Shown piece after piece: positions 25,802 through 34,610 of a stretch of DNA of 62,409 bases. The translations under genes and the position numbers were made by a program. Numbering within the stretch: position 1 is the stretch's first letter; each line of letters starts with the position of its first letter. The notes under the pieces were generated by a model. It made no database searches and was not told the origin of the DNA. It saw only the letters and a list, made by a program, of their open reading frames with translations. The stretch is from Methanoregula sp. (GTDB lineage Archaea; Halobacteriota; Methanomicrobia; Methanomicrobiales; Methanospirillaceae): contig JAUSBW010000216.1 in NCBI GenBank assembly GCA_030651815.1, positions 1-62,409 of the forward strand, in the 5' to 3' direction.

Positions 25802-27063
25802 AATCCCAGCAGGTTCTGGACAAAGAGCTCTTCAATCCCTATCTCGTTTTTTAGAAACGTCCTGACCTCTTCTTTATCCGCAGGGCGCGAGATGACGGAG
25901 AACCCCTCGCTGTCCCGCGAGATGAGCAGGATATCTTTTGGACTGACATGTTTTACAACTTCCGTGCTGTGGGTGGTGATCATCAGCTGCTTTCTTTCTG
26001 ATGACTCCTTCATCATTGCCATGACACGGGCGACTAAAAACGGGTGGATATGGCTGACGGGCTCTTCAATAATGATAAACGGTTTGTCCTCGAAATAGAG
26101 CGCGATTATCAGGGCAAAGATGGTGATTGTGCCATCTGATATGGAGGTGGCAGGAAGATCATAGCTCCTGGCATAACGTTCGCGAAGCGTGAGGATTAGA
26201 GAGACATCCATAAACTTCTGCACGGAAAAATCCTCGACAAAAGGCAATGTGTCATGGAGCAGGTTTGAGAATTTCCGTTTCTTTTCGGGATCTTCGATGA
26301 TGGTTTTTACAACCAGGGCAAGATTGCCGGCATCCTCATCGAGTGCCCGTTTTCCGGTTATTACTGCTCCTCGTTTTGAGAGTTTTGGATCGATATCGTA
26401 TACCGCTATCCGGTCAAAGAATTTCTCTACGTGCGGCAACGGATAAGCGTACGAGCTCTCCAGGAGAAGAGCCTGTTTTTTTAGATGTCCCCCACGGAAA
26501 AAAACAGGGATGATATCGTTTTCAGAAAGAGGGCATCCCTCCGGGAGGTGTACTGCAAACTTCACATCGCCCTCTTCATTGGTCACCTGTATCTCCCCGC
26601 GTCCCAGGGTGCTTTTTTTCGTGACATTCGTTCCATTTCTTTCGCACGACGAGACCTCGCATCCGATCACGAGCCGGTCTTTTATGATCGCAAATCCATC
26701 CCCGGCACCATCGAACCGTATCGCAAACTCGTAGGAAGATTCGCACGACTGGATCCCCAGAAGTGCATTCTCACCGCTCTTCTGATCGATAATATCCAGT
26801 TTCTGGTCAGGGGTATAGGAAACCCGCATGACCAGATCCTGCGTATTTCCGATCTTCGCATTCCGGATATACTCTGACCCTCCCTGCATGGCGATCGCAT
26901 CTGCCAGACCGTGACGTGCAATATCCCGCAGGAACTTAAAAATACTGATGAAATTGGATTTCCCCGCTGCATTCGATCCTATGACCACATTGAAGCGGGA
27001 CAGATCAATATCGAGTTTAGAAAAACTCTTGAAATTTTCCACATGAACCTGCTGTATGGGCAT
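25798..27063 (-). CDS. AAA/ABC-type ATPase (AAA_15/AAA_21, OLD-like)
   Basis: 421 residues from the ATG at 27063, which has GGAG six bases upstream; the frame extends 12 codons further without a ribosome binding site. The order of motifs is that of SMC/ABC-type ATPases: NFKSF then Walker A VIGSNAAGKSN near the N terminus, signature SISDGT, Walker B FIIIEEPVSHIHP, and the H-loop ITTHSTEV. A long middle insert lacks known motifs. It is coupled to the downstream TOPRIM-like gene. Such ATPases sense invading DNA or phage proteins in several defence systems. Confidence 0.83.
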   Translation of the reverse strand: MPIQQVHVENFKSFSKLDIDLSRFNVVIGSNAAGKSNFISIFKFLRDIARHGLADAIAMQGGSEYIRNAKIGNTQDLVMRVSYTPDQKLDIIDQKSGENALLGIQSCESSYEFAIRFDGAGDGFAIIKDRLVIGCEVSSCERNGTNVTKKSTLGRGEIQVTNEEGDVKFAVHLPEGCPLSENDIIPVFFRGGHLKKQALLLESSYAYPLPHVEKFFDRIAVYDIDPKLSKRGAVITGKRALDEDAGNLALVVKTIIEDPEKKRKFSNLLHDTLPFVEDFSVQKFMDVSLILTLRERYARSYDLPATSISDGTITIFALIIALYFEDKPFIIIEEPVSHIHPFLVARVMAMMKESSERKQLMITTHSTEVVKHVSPKDILLISRDSEGFSVISRPADKEEVRTFLKNEIGIEELFVQNLLGL

Positions 27064-27165
27064 GAAAACTCCGTATATGTTCTCGTCACCCTGCAACAAA
27101 AAGAAAGTATTGGTTCTGATATTGGACCGTATATAGCGGGTTTTGGTGTCCCGGGAGTTCTCCTG

Positions 27166-27330
27166 CTACGGGTTCAGCACCATGATCGCATAATTGAGAT
27201 ATGCAGCAAAGCTGGTCCAGATGAGGTACGGGATGAGCAGGGCTCCCCCAATGACCGGGGATCTGTCTGTATGAAGGTACACCGCAGGACCGGATTTCAT
27301 TTGCGATTCATTCTCATGCATATGCACGGA
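27166..27330 (-). pseudogene. C-terminal remnant of a TspO/MBR-family protein
   Basis: On the minus strand an open stretch ending with TAG at 27166 encodes GGALLIPYLIWTSFAAYLNY followed by AIMVLNP. This matches the end of TspO tryptophan-rich sensory proteins (L-x-PYL-x-W-x-SFA-x-LN). Only ~45 residues remain; the first four membrane helices are absent. The fragment lies just after the stop codon of the UPF0316 gene and in the same frame, so the gene was probably cut by a rearrangement. Confidence 0.6.
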
Positions 27331-27930
27331 TCATTTTCCCTTCCGGTAAAACCGGAGGGAATCCCTCCAGGAAAAGACTCCACGCGATCTCCGAACAGGA
27401 AATACACCTTCTGCAATGGATTTTACCTCCTCTACGGAATAAAAACCGGAGGGATTGAACTGCTTTATGATGTTGATCACCAGGGGAAGATCCTGCCGCT
27501 TGATGATGGTAAATACCATTTTTACCTTACCAGTCGCTCCCTCCCCATCGATGCTGGTGACTCCATAATTATGCGTCCTAAGGTAATGCATCAGATCTGC
27601 CGGATCCTCTCTGGTGATGATACGCACACTGGTCAGACCAAGAGAGATCTTCTCCTCGATCGCCATACCGATATAGGTCCCGGCTGCAAACCCGGCACCG
27701 TAGGCGACATACGCAACTATGTTGGTTAAGTTGTTCATCACCTGCCCAATGGCGAGCAGCCAGATGATCACTTCAAAAAAACCAATGATCGGAGCAAGGT
27801 AATTGATCCCTTTGGAGATGAAGATGACCCGGATAGTACCAAGCGTCACATCGCAGATGCGGGCGCAGAAAATCAGAAACGGCAGCACCACAAGGGCAAA
27901 CAAAGGGGATGTGATGAAGGCTTCGACCAT
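27331..27930 (-). CDS. UPF0316 / DUF2179 membrane protein
   Basis: 199 residues. The N-terminal ~100 residues hold three membrane helices with FCARICDVTLGTIRVIFISKG and FFEVIIWLLAIGQVMNNLTN, the DUF5698/UPF0316 signature. The C-terminal ~80 residues are a DUF2179 domain (VRIITREDPADLMHYLRTHNYG, VFTIIKRQDLPLVINII). DUF2179 is a small ligand- or regulator-type domain; the membrane protein's function is unknown. Confidence 0.87.
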   Translation of the reverse strand: MVEAFITSPLFALVVLPFLIFCARICDVTLGTIRVIFISKGINYLAPIIGFFEVIIWLLAIGQVMNNLTNIVAYVAYGAGFAAGTYIGMAIEEKISLGLTSVRIITREDPADLMHYLRTHNYGVTSIDGEGATGKVKMVFTIIKRQDLPLVINIIKQFNPSGFYSVEEVKSIAEGVFPVRRSRGVFSWRDSLRFYRKGK

Positions 27931-28049
27931 GATTACGTATTTTTCCGATCGGGGGTGTTAATAGTTTGTGGTATGAGGAGGAAAAACTGTGAATGTGCAA
28001 TGAATCATATCAGAAAATAATGGCTACTGTTTCTCAAATTTCAAAAGGC

Positions 28050-28066
28050 CGAAGAATAAGAAAAAA
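28050..28066 (-). terminator. Oligo-T stretch after the IPT/TIG lipoprotein
   Basis: About 15 bases past the lipoprotein stop the minus strand reads CATTTTTTTCTTATTC, with seven T in a row, which fits U-tract termination. Confidence 0.4.
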
Positions 28067-28080
28067 ATGAAGATTTGAGA

Positions 28081-29079
28081 TCAGGTACTGGTCGAATTGT
28101 CAACCTTGAATTTTCCAATCAATGTACCTGTCTGCTGGCTCTCGATATTTACCACTTTCACATCCCAGTCACCTAAGTTGCCGCCATTGGACATCTTAAG
28201 ATCAAGAACGCAGGTGATCTTTTTTGTATCAATAGACGTTGGAGTGACACAGTCAAGGGGTGGGTTTGTTCCCTGAACAAAGGTTACTTTCACACCCTCC
28301 TTGAAATTCTGGCCCTCGATACTTATTGCAAGCTGGGTAGAATTCAGTCCAGCCGTGCTTGGGGAAACACTCGTGATAATGGGGGGTGCATCACCGATTA
28401 AAAATGCACCCATTTTGGTATCCGACTGCCCACCGGGGTTGGTAATCACGACATTGTAGCTGCCCAAGTCGCTGGCGAGATTGAAGGTACAGCCAATTGA
28501 AGTTGCAGAAGAGACGGATACGCCCGTTCCCGTAATGGACGGGTACCCGGCCCGGGTTAACTTTGCCGTTGCACCATTCTCGAAATTCGTACCGGTGATT
28601 GTTACTCCGGCAACTGCATCCCTGGCACCGCTCGCAGGAGATATACCGGTCACGGTGGGAGCACTGCCGGATAAGGTTGTGACAACAGTCGGAGGAATGG
28701 TGGGTGTGACAATCGGTATAGATGATACAGTCACGCGAGCGATTTTTACCGGGTAAACTGTCTCGACAAGGATTCTTTCAGCTTTTTCGGTCTTGTCATT
28801 ACTGAAGTGTCCCCATGACCCGTCAGTATTTTTGTGAATCCAGGCACGGGTGTACATACCACTCTTCGTGTCGTACTGGATGATGACAAATAACATCTGA
28901 TCCGTTGATGACGCGGATTTGGCGATGATATCTCCTGCCGCAAACTTTGCTTCAGGGAGTGCAGTCGTGGGCACCGGTGTAGTCGTACCAGCAGATGACT
29001 GATCGGAGCACCCGGCAATCAGTACCGCAAAAACAAGAAGTGCACAGATCAAAAGTCCGTTCCTGACTTTGTTCTCCAT
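28081..29079 (-). CDS. Surface lipoprotein with IPT/TIG repeats
   Basis: 332 residues. The signal ends in a lipobox (VLIAGC, Cys24), so the protein is probably lipid-anchored outside the cell. A Thr/Pro-rich linker and a small domain (~45-115) precede two IPT/TIG-like Ig repeats: TVTGISPASGARDAVAGVTI and ITSVSPSTAGLNSTQLAISI are their entry strands. IPT/TIG folds mediate adhesion or binding at the cell surface. No partner gene is evident. Confidence 0.82.
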   Translation of the reverse strand: MENKVRNGLLICALLVFAVLIAGCSDQSSAGTTTPVPTTALPEAKFAAGDIIAKSASSTDQMLFVIIQYDTKSGMYTRAWIHKNTDGSWGHFSNDKTEKAERILVETVYPVKIARVTVSSIPIVTPTIPPTVVTTLSGSAPTVTGISPASGARDAVAGVTITGTNFENGATAKLTRAGYPSITGTGVSVSSATSIGCTFNLASDLGSYNVVITNPGGQSDTKMGAFLIGDAPPIITSVSPSTAGLNSTQLAISIEGQNFKEGVKVTFVQGTNPPLDCVTPTSIDTKKITCVLDLKMSNGGNLGDWDVKVVNIESQQTGTLIGKFKVDNSTST

Positions 29080-29145
29080 ACAGGTAACTTTCGGTGGGTA
29101 TGCGTATAATATTTTTTATCCAGGGTCCGGTTAAACGGTGCATGA

Positions 29146-29979
29146 TCATGCCGGCAACTTAACGGTCCTGAAATTCCGGACGAAATACAGGTGTATCCCG
29201 ATAAGAGTGATGATCCCAAGGAGTGCGGAACCATACAATGCAGGCATCGCTGCCTGCGTGCCTGATACCCCGATACTGTCTGCCATAACAAATGTCAGCC
29301 CGAACGTAACAAAAATGCTGGCAGCATAGACGTCCCTGATTGCAAAGAAGAAGACCGCTGCTGCAAGCCCGAGCACCAGAAACCCCGCCAGCGCAGGTTG
29401 CAAGTGGACGGGCGGGCTGTGTACAAAGGATGTGATACAGAAGAGCCATGCAGTGATCAGGCTGCCGGCAGCGATCGATATAACGGTCCCACCGCCCCGC
29501 ACGAATGCCTGTACATGAGTCCCAAGAAGCACCCAGCAGACCATCACCGATGCGATCGCTGTCGGCAGCAGGAGCAAAAAGGCATATCCAAATGCGGAAG
29601 TGTCAGTCCCAAATGGTGAGAAGAGCACCATAGCCATGTATCCGAAAAAGGTTGTCAGGGCACATGCATAAAACGTCCTGTGCACAGGCCAAAATCCAAT
29701 CTGGAACATGTTCACCGCTCCGGTGATAAACGATTCCCGTATACAGTAAACAGGTAAAATCATTCCCGTAATGATGCATGCAAAAACCGTGTAAACAATG
29801 ATGCCCCGGGGATCAGCAGAAAGGAACAACCGTAGATCTCCTTCAAACAGAGCGGTCACGATCATCCAGACCGAATAGATGGCAAAGGGGAACACCAGCA
29901 GGCGGAGCAGACCGGAACGTGATGCAGGATTATCAGAGGGTCTGATCAGTACGGGTACGGATGGTTGTTCCTCGCTCAT
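29146..29979 (-). CDS. Multi-helix membrane protein of unknown function
   Basis: 277 residues with about eight hydrophobic segments after a short polar N terminus. Clear helices include YTVFACIITGMILPVY, FLLLLPTAIASVMVCWVLL and SALLGIITLIGIHLYF. The pattern is loosely like Yip1-type proteins but no family motif is secure. It is upstream of the lipoprotein on the same strand. Confidence 0.65.
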   Translation of the reverse strand: MSEEQPSVPVLIRPSDNPASRSGLLRLLVFPFAIYSVWMIVTALFEGDLRLFLSADPRGIIVYTVFACIITGMILPVYCIRESFITGAVNMFQIGFWPVHRTFYACALTTFFGYMAMVLFSPFGTDTSAFGYAFLLLLPTAIASVMVCWVLLGTHVQAFVRGGGTVISIAAGSLITAWLFCITSFVHSPPVHLQPALAGFLVLGLAAAVFFFAIRDVYAASIFVTFGLTFVMADSIGVSGTQAAMPALYGSALLGIITLIGIHLYFVRNFRTVKLPA

Positions 29980-30061
29980 TCGATCTGCGTCCCCTCAATA
30001 ACCGGATCCATATTCACATGTACATTCCGGTTTCTTCGCACCATCTGGGTGCAGCTGATTC

Positions 30062-30078
30062 CCCACAGGAATTGTGGG
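30062..30078 (-). terminator. Hairpin after the oxidoreductase beta gene
   Basis: A 6-bp stem CCCACA/TGTGGG with a five-base loop starts eight bases past the stop of the beta-subunit gene. No T-run follows, so it may be a processing or stabilising hairpin rather than a true terminator. Confidence 0.3.
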
Positions 30079-30085
30079 ACAAAGA

Positions 30086-30934
30086 TCACATCCGGGCATC
30101 AAACAACTCCCGTATGGCACGCTCACGCACTTCTTCTCCTGCCAAAACAGGGATCATACGCTCATCAAACGATGGGGACACGCGTGTAAAAAAAGTGCCA
30201 AGCGCAATCCCTGCATCGCTGTTGTAGTCCCATTCACGCGCCAGTGCACATGCTGCTTCAAAATCCCCACTGCCGGTTGCCGGCAACTCGTACACATGGG
30301 AATCATAGTAGTCGGTGGCAGGAAAGAACGTGGCACAGATCTGAAGCACATCTATGAACGCAAATCCCTTGTGTGCGATACCTGCCCTGATCAGCCCCTT
30401 TAACAGCTTCATCTTCCGGGTATATCCCCGCGCTATGAACCCGGCTCCGCTCGCAAGCATGAGTTCAACCGGATTAAGAGGATATTCCACTGTACCTGCA
30501 GGAGTTGATCTGCCCTTAAATCCTATAGGAGATGTAGGAGTGTACTGCCCGGTAGTGAGTCCATAGACCCGGTTATTGTGCACTATCACTGTGATATCGA
30601 TATTGCGCTTTGCTGCAAAGATCAGGTGGTCAAGTCCCTCGGCATACGCATCCCCGTCTCCCACGCAGCAGATCACTGTCAGGTCAGGATTGGCAAGTTT
30701 TATTCCTGTAGCTGCGGGAATAGATCTTCCGTGAAGCGAGTAGAAACTGTTGATATTGAGATAATCAGCGATCTTTGCATGACAGCCTATGCCCAAGACA
30801 AGGACCACATCATCGAGTGATTTTCCTTCCTTCTCCCGGTCTGATAGCAGGTTTTTTAACGTGTGCTGGAGGGCGAAGTTCCCGCAGCCCGGGCACCACG
30901 TATTCCGGGCACCGGTGATGAGTGTTCGTGGCAT
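30086..30934 (-). CDS. korB: 2-oxoacid:ferredoxin oxidoreductase, beta subunit
   Basis: 282 residues. The TPP-binding subunit is identified by WCPGCGNFALQ, GIGCHAKIADYLN, the diphosphate/Mg site VGDGDAYAEGLDHL and VHNNRVYGLTTGQ. With the alpha subunit it converts a 2-oxo acid and CoA to an acyl-CoA with reduction of ferredoxin. TTGQ-x-SPT-like loops resemble 2-oxoglutarate or related KGOR enzymes; the substrate is not settled by sequence. Its ATG overlaps the alpha stop (TAATG at 30932-30936). Confidence 0.9.
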   Translation of the reverse strand: MPRTLITGARNTWCPGCGNFALQHTLKNLLSDREKEGKSLDDVVLVLGIGCHAKIADYLNINSFYSLHGRSIPAATGIKLANPDLTVICCVGDGDAYAEGLDHLIFAAKRNIDITVIVHNNRVYGLTTGQYTPTSPIGFKGRSTPAGTVEYPLNPVELMLASGAGFIARGYTRKMKLLKGLIRAGIAHKGFAFIDVLQICATFFPATDYYDSHVYELPATGSGDFEAACALAREWDYNSDAGIALGTFFTRVSPSFDERMIPVLAGEEVRERAIRELFDARM

Positions 30935-32586
30935 TAAATACCCACCTCCTTTACCCTTGAGACCAGATCTTCAACGGTAAACGGCCTGCCATCATACCGC
31001 AGGATCTTCTCATGGATAATTATTCCGTGCCGCTCTGCAAGTGCAGCAAGCTGGGCAGTTACATTCTCCTCCACGACAATCAGCCGTTTTACTCCCATGA
31101 GCGCTTTTTGGATCTTATCGATCGGAAACGGGGCAAGCACTACTGGGCGTATGACCCTGAGGCCGAGTTCTGCTGCTGCCTCTTCACAGACACCTTTGAC
31201 AGAGCCCCAGCAGAGCAGAGCAGTGGATGCATCGGATTTACCCGATTGGAGCACACCCGGGTAGCCCTGCATCACTTCGATGAGATACTCCCATTTTTTT
31301 AAGCGCTTTTTTGTCATCTGATTTGAGATCTCCGCATCTTCTGCAGTGATTCCCGCTTCGTCATGCATGTAGCTGTTCACTTTCACTACCGCATCTTTCG
31401 CTCCGGGAAATGCCATGGGAGAGAGGCCGGATGCTGTATCCTCATAACGGCGATAGGGGATCTTGCCATCCCACAGGAGCGGCCCTGCACCGTATGTATT
31501 CCGGGCTGCGGCAGGATCAAGACTGTACGTGCCTTCCGAGAGCGTCTTGTCGACAAGTATGAACGCCGGGCACTGGCATTTCCATGCTATATCCATTGCT
31601 GTTTCTGACCAGAGCAGGGCTTCCTGTGCATCCCCCGGGGCCACGATCATACGGGGAAACTCCCCCTGTCCGGCGTGGAGGACAAACTGGAGGTCGGATT
31701 GCCCGGTATAGGTAGGGAGTCCGGTTGAGGGGCCGGTTCGCTGGGAGACTACAAGCACGATAGGAATTTCTGCCATTCCGGCAAGTGAGAGCCCTTCCGT
31801 CATCAGGCAGAATCCCCCTCCGGACGTACCGATTGCAGACTTTTTTCCTGCATAGGCAAACCCGAGCGCCATCAGGATCACTGCGATCTCGTTCTCCGGA
31901 TGCACAACGGTTATGCCAAACCGCTCTTTCTGCTCTGCAAGAAAATGGAGAATCCCTGATGAGGGGGTCATGGGATACGAAACATAGGCATCCAGCCCGC
32001 CCCGGATCAATCCCAGCCCGATCGCTTCATTTCCCGATACCAGGGGCTGCGGCGGGTTTTCACTTTTTTTTATGAGCTGGACAGGATCGAACAGATCGAA
32101 CGCTTTTTTTGCCACGGCAAGGTTCAGATCTGCACCTTTTGGGATATGCCTGCGGAACACAGCATCAACTACCTCCCACTCGATCCCTGCCGCTTTGGCA
32201 AATCCCCCGATGAGGGCTGAATTGCCCATAATGACGGGAGCTTTTTCCTCTGCAAGTATGGCCTTTACCGGAATACCATAAGCGCCATTCTTTATCAGAT
32301 CCCTATTGGAGATGAACACGGTTTTTTGCGTGTATTTTTCTTTGTGCCGCTCTATGGTTTCCTCATTGAGGGCCAGTACAAAATCAACATGATTGCGACA
32401 GGTTCCGACATCCCGTTCCGAACCGCGTATGATAGCAAAGTTATGCCCGCCCCGGATCAGGGACGGGTAATCGAAATAGAGATAGATGCGATAGCCAAGA
32501 TGGTTTAACAACTGTGCTACCATTGCCCCGGCACTATTGATACCGTCTCCTGCCTTTCCCCCAATCAGAACAGATACCTCATTCAT
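30934..32586 (-). CDS. korA: 2-oxoacid:ferredoxin oxidoreductase, fused gamma-alpha subunit
   Basis: 550 residues. Residues 1 to ~180 are the gamma domain (VLIGGKAGDGINSAGAMVAQ, DYPSLIRGGHNF), joined to the alpha (pyrimidine-binding) domain from ~185 (GNEAIGLGLIRGGLDAYVSY, PENEIAVILMALGFAYAGKK) and the C-terminal transketolase-like domain. This gamma-alpha fusion is common in two-subunit archaeal and bacterial KorAB enzymes. No ferredoxin-type delta subunit is encoded here, so the two genes form the whole enzyme as far as visible. Confidence 0.91.
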   Translation of the reverse strand: MNEVSVLIGGKAGDGINSAGAMVAQLLNHLGYRIYLYFDYPSLIRGGHNFAIIRGSERDVGTCRNHVDFVLALNEETIERHKEKYTQKTVFISNRDLIKNGAYGIPVKAILAEEKAPVIMGNSALIGGFAKAAGIEWEVVDAVFRRHIPKGADLNLAVAKKAFDLFDPVQLIKKSENPPQPLVSGNEAIGLGLIRGGLDAYVSYPMTPSSGILHFLAEQKERFGITVVHPENEIAVILMALGFAYAGKKSAIGTSGGGFCLMTEGLSLAGMAEIPIVLVVSQRTGPSTGLPTYTGQSDLQFVLHAGQGEFPRMIVAPGDAQEALLWSETAMDIAWKCQCPAFILVDKTLSEGTYSLDPAAARNTYGAGPLLWDGKIPYRRYEDTASGLSPMAFPGAKDAVVKVNSYMHDEAGITAEDAEISNQMTKKRLKKWEYLIEVMQGYPGVLQSGKSDASTALLCWGSVKGVCEEAAAELGLRVIRPVVLAPFPIDKIQKALMGVKRLIVVEENVTAQLAALAERHGIIIHEKILRYDGRPFTVEDLVSRVKEVGI

Positions 32587-32895
32587 TTTAGATCCTCTTT
32601 ATGTTCTGATACTGCCAGAGCTGCTAAATAATTTGGCATACACGTAACCGGTTTTTCCTAAATAAAATGTTAAAGCAACCACACCCGCATCTGTACAGTC
32701 GCTAAAAAGATTCCAACGGGTATGTCTGCCGGGGTGCAGCAGATGCAATCGGCAACATCCGGGTTGTGAGGGCACCAGGACCCCGTACTAATATTAAAAC
32801 AGGACAATGATTGAGTAAGTGAAACGGACAGCAGAAGACGCGATTAATAAATTCACACAAAAAATGTAAAACAGCTGAAATACTGTTTTTCTTCC
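32587..32895. other. Intergenic region between korA and a response regulator
   Basis: About 309 bases with no credible gene on either strand. It should hold the promoter of the oxidoreductase on the minus strand and, at the lower-strand end of the response regulator gene, its terminator. No repeat or RNA gene was recognised. Confidence 0.4.
32858..32889 (-). terminator. Hairpin plus T-run after the response regulator
   Basis: On the minus strand AAACAG pairs with CTGTTT across an eight-base loop, followed by ACATTTTTT. It starts a few bases past the stop of the receiver-domain gene and fits an intrinsic terminator. Confidence 0.5.
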
Positions 32896-33282
32896 TTATT
32901 TTCTGATCAACTGCTCAAGGACATTTTTCATGTCATTGATCTTGTAGGGTTTTGTGAGTTTTCCACAAAAACCATAGCTGGCAAAATCCAGCACTACCGG
33001 ATCATTTGAATATCCTGTGGATACCACCGCTTTTACCTCAGGATCAAACGCTTTCAGCCGTGCGATTGCCTCTTTTCCCCCCATCCCTTCAGGAACAGAA
33101 AGATCGAGGATGACCACATCAAAGGGGACTCCGGCAGTCTTCTCATTTTTATAGAGCTCGATTGCTGCTGCACCTTCACGGGCAAACATCACACCATAGT
33201 CAAGGAACTTAAGAACTTCTAAAGTGACATCAAGGATGATCTGCTCATCATCCATCAGAAGCACTTTTCCCTTGCTGGTCAT
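32896..33282 (-). CDS. Stand-alone response regulator receiver protein
   Basis: 128 residues, a single REC domain. The acidic pair Asp11-Asp12, the phosphoacceptor Asp60 (VVILDLSVPEG), the Thr/Ser of VVSTGYS and the conserved Lys-Pro (TKPYK) are present. The sequence is strikingly similar to the C-terminal receiver of the hybrid kinase at 38050-39924 (both have VVILDL, a GMGG/GLGG turn, STGYS/SSGYSxDPV and YGF-x-G), so it may be a paralogue that takes phosphate from that or a related kinase. Confidence 0.88.
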   Translation of the reverse strand: MTSKGKVLLMDDEQIILDVTLEVLKFLDYGVMFAREGAAAIELYKNEKTAGVPFDVVILDLSVPEGMGGKEAIARLKAFDPEVKAVVSTGYSNDPVVLDFASYGFCGKLTKPYKINDMKNVLEQLIRK

Positions 33283-33358
33283 AAAAAACCTGAATTGTTA
33301 TTTCATTATTTATTGCCGTCATCTTATTATAATTAGTCCAGCCGGAAACGACTGATAT

Positions 33359-33634
33359 TCATTTCTTAAGTGCCCTTAGTCGTGCAGCCTCATCCTTGTC
33401 CTCAACCCTTAAGAGAAATGTGCCATGGCAGGGTTTGGTGAAGGGGAAGATAACAAAGTCACCATCGAGCCCGATGGCGATCGGGGGCAATCCGATCACA
33501 TGGGTGTCAAATACTTTGAACCCGGGCTGGACATCCCGGAATTCGGCATAGGTTTTTTTGATAAAATCGCGGGACTCCTTAAAGGTCGCATCCCGGAGCA
33601 CGATCTCGTAATCCATCGATTCTACGCAGCCCAT
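33359..33634 (-). CDS. DUF1894 protein (methanogen-specific)
   Basis: 91 residues: DYEIVLRDATFKESRDFIKK, then PPIAIGLDGDFVIFPFTKPCHGT and VEDKDEAARLRA. This is DUF1894, a methanogen protein that regularly pairs with DUF1890. The ATG at 33634 has GAGGTG four bases upstream and lies inside the end of the DUF1890 gene (13-base overlap); an ATG six codons later has no ribosome binding site. Function unknown. Confidence 0.83.
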   Translation of the reverse strand: MGCVESMDYEIVLRDATFKESRDFIKKTYAEFRDVQPGFKVFDTHVIGLPPIAIGLDGDFVIFPFTKPCHGTFLLRVEDKDEAARLRALKK

Positions 33635-34131
33635 GGTGCCACCTCATCGAGCGCTTTTTTTAAGGGTAGGGGATTATGCACGGCTTTTGCCGCAATGGTG
33701 GTGCAGGGAAAGTCGATCTGTTTTTGCAGATCCTCATAATGCTCGCCGTAGATGATGGCGTACACCTTCGCCTTTGAGATCGCACTCATCGTCCCGGCAT
33801 ACGTAACCCCGGCATCATTATGGATAAAGACAAAACAACGGTCAAAGTCCCGCTTCTTCTCAGTGATCATGACAACCGCCCGGTCAAGATCCATGACTTC
33901 GCCCAGGTAATGCCGGTCGGGATCTGCAATCACGAGAAGCGTGTTTGCGGCTTTGTTGCCGGCAACAGTAGGCACTATGCCTGCTTTTTTAAGGCGGTTG
34001 ATCAGGTACAGTGCAATACTTGTCTGTACGGGTACCTGCGGGCACCCGAGCACGAGGAGTGCAGTTGCCGGTTGTGTTGTTGGTTCTCCTGTCACGCTTT
34101 CGTCCATCCCTGCTGATTGATACAGCTTCAT
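33622..34131 (-). CDS. DUF1890 protein (methanogen-specific)
   Basis: 169 residues. LLVLGCPQVPVQTSIALYLINRLKKAG and ANTLLVIADPDRHYLGEVMDLDRAV form a Rossmann-like fold, and the end CTTIAAKAVHNPLPLKKALDEV is conserved in DUF1890. The gene is coupled to DUF1894. An alternative ATG eight codons in (34107) would remove a polar N terminus. The pair is found in methanogens; its role is not known. Confidence 0.83.
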   Translation of the reverse strand: MKLYQSAGMDESVTGEPTTQPATALLVLGCPQVPVQTSIALYLINRLKKAGIVPTVAGNKAANTLLVIADPDRHYLGEVMDLDRAVVMITEKKRDFDRCFVFIHNDAGVTYAGTMSAISKAKVYAIIYGEHYEDLQKQIDFPCTTIAAKAVHNPLPLKKALDEVAPWAA

Positions 34132-34164
34132 TATTCACTACAGGCAATAATCCTGCGCATCCGT

Positions 34165-34370
34165 GTGGTCTTTCATACACCTCCCAAATATCAGGAGACA
34201 GAACCCTCAATAGCTGAACTTTGCAAGTTCACGATCCGGGAGATCATGCAGACATACGACACTGTGTACAAAACTGCACGTACGGATCTGCTGCACCTTA
34301 CGGAACTTGGCTACCTGATCAAACAGAAACGGGGCAGGGAGTTTATCTTCATCTTCAACGAAAATAGCGA
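34165..34370 (+). pseudogene. C-terminal winged-helix remnant of a Fic-family protein
   Basis: In an open plus-strand frame, KFTIREIMQTYDTVYKTART followed by DLLHLTELGYLIKQKRGREF matches the C-terminal winged helix of Fic proteins of the (F)T(V/I)xEIxxx..(S)YxTARTDLxxLxxxGYL type. The catalytic Fic domain that should precede it is absent; upstream sequence belongs to the divergent DUF1890 gene. Downstream of about 34370 the frame stays open to 34605 but reads Cys/Pro/Ser-rich sequence with no protein-like pattern. Confidence 0.45.
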
Positions 34371-34610
34371 TTGTTTCCTCATCATCATGATGGAGTCACC
34401 CGCTGGAGAACGGCATCTTTATGGAGTTTTGCTTCGGCTCGCTTCACATCCCATCGCTGTTTTCCGGAGTTGCCCTGTTGGTAGGATGACGCCCATGACT
34501 TGTCGCAATGCTCCCGGTGCCAACGGCTGCTCTCGCCCGGACCTCACACCATGCTTCACATTGTGTTCGTCACTGTTGATCGCACTCATACCAAACGCTC
34601 AGTGATTCTT

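Noticed and set aside
26911-27729. A 272-codon open frame on the plus strand
   Set aside because: It lies opposite the AAA ATPase start, the TspO remnant and UPF0316, all of which have clear protein families on the minus strand. Its translation has no domain pattern.
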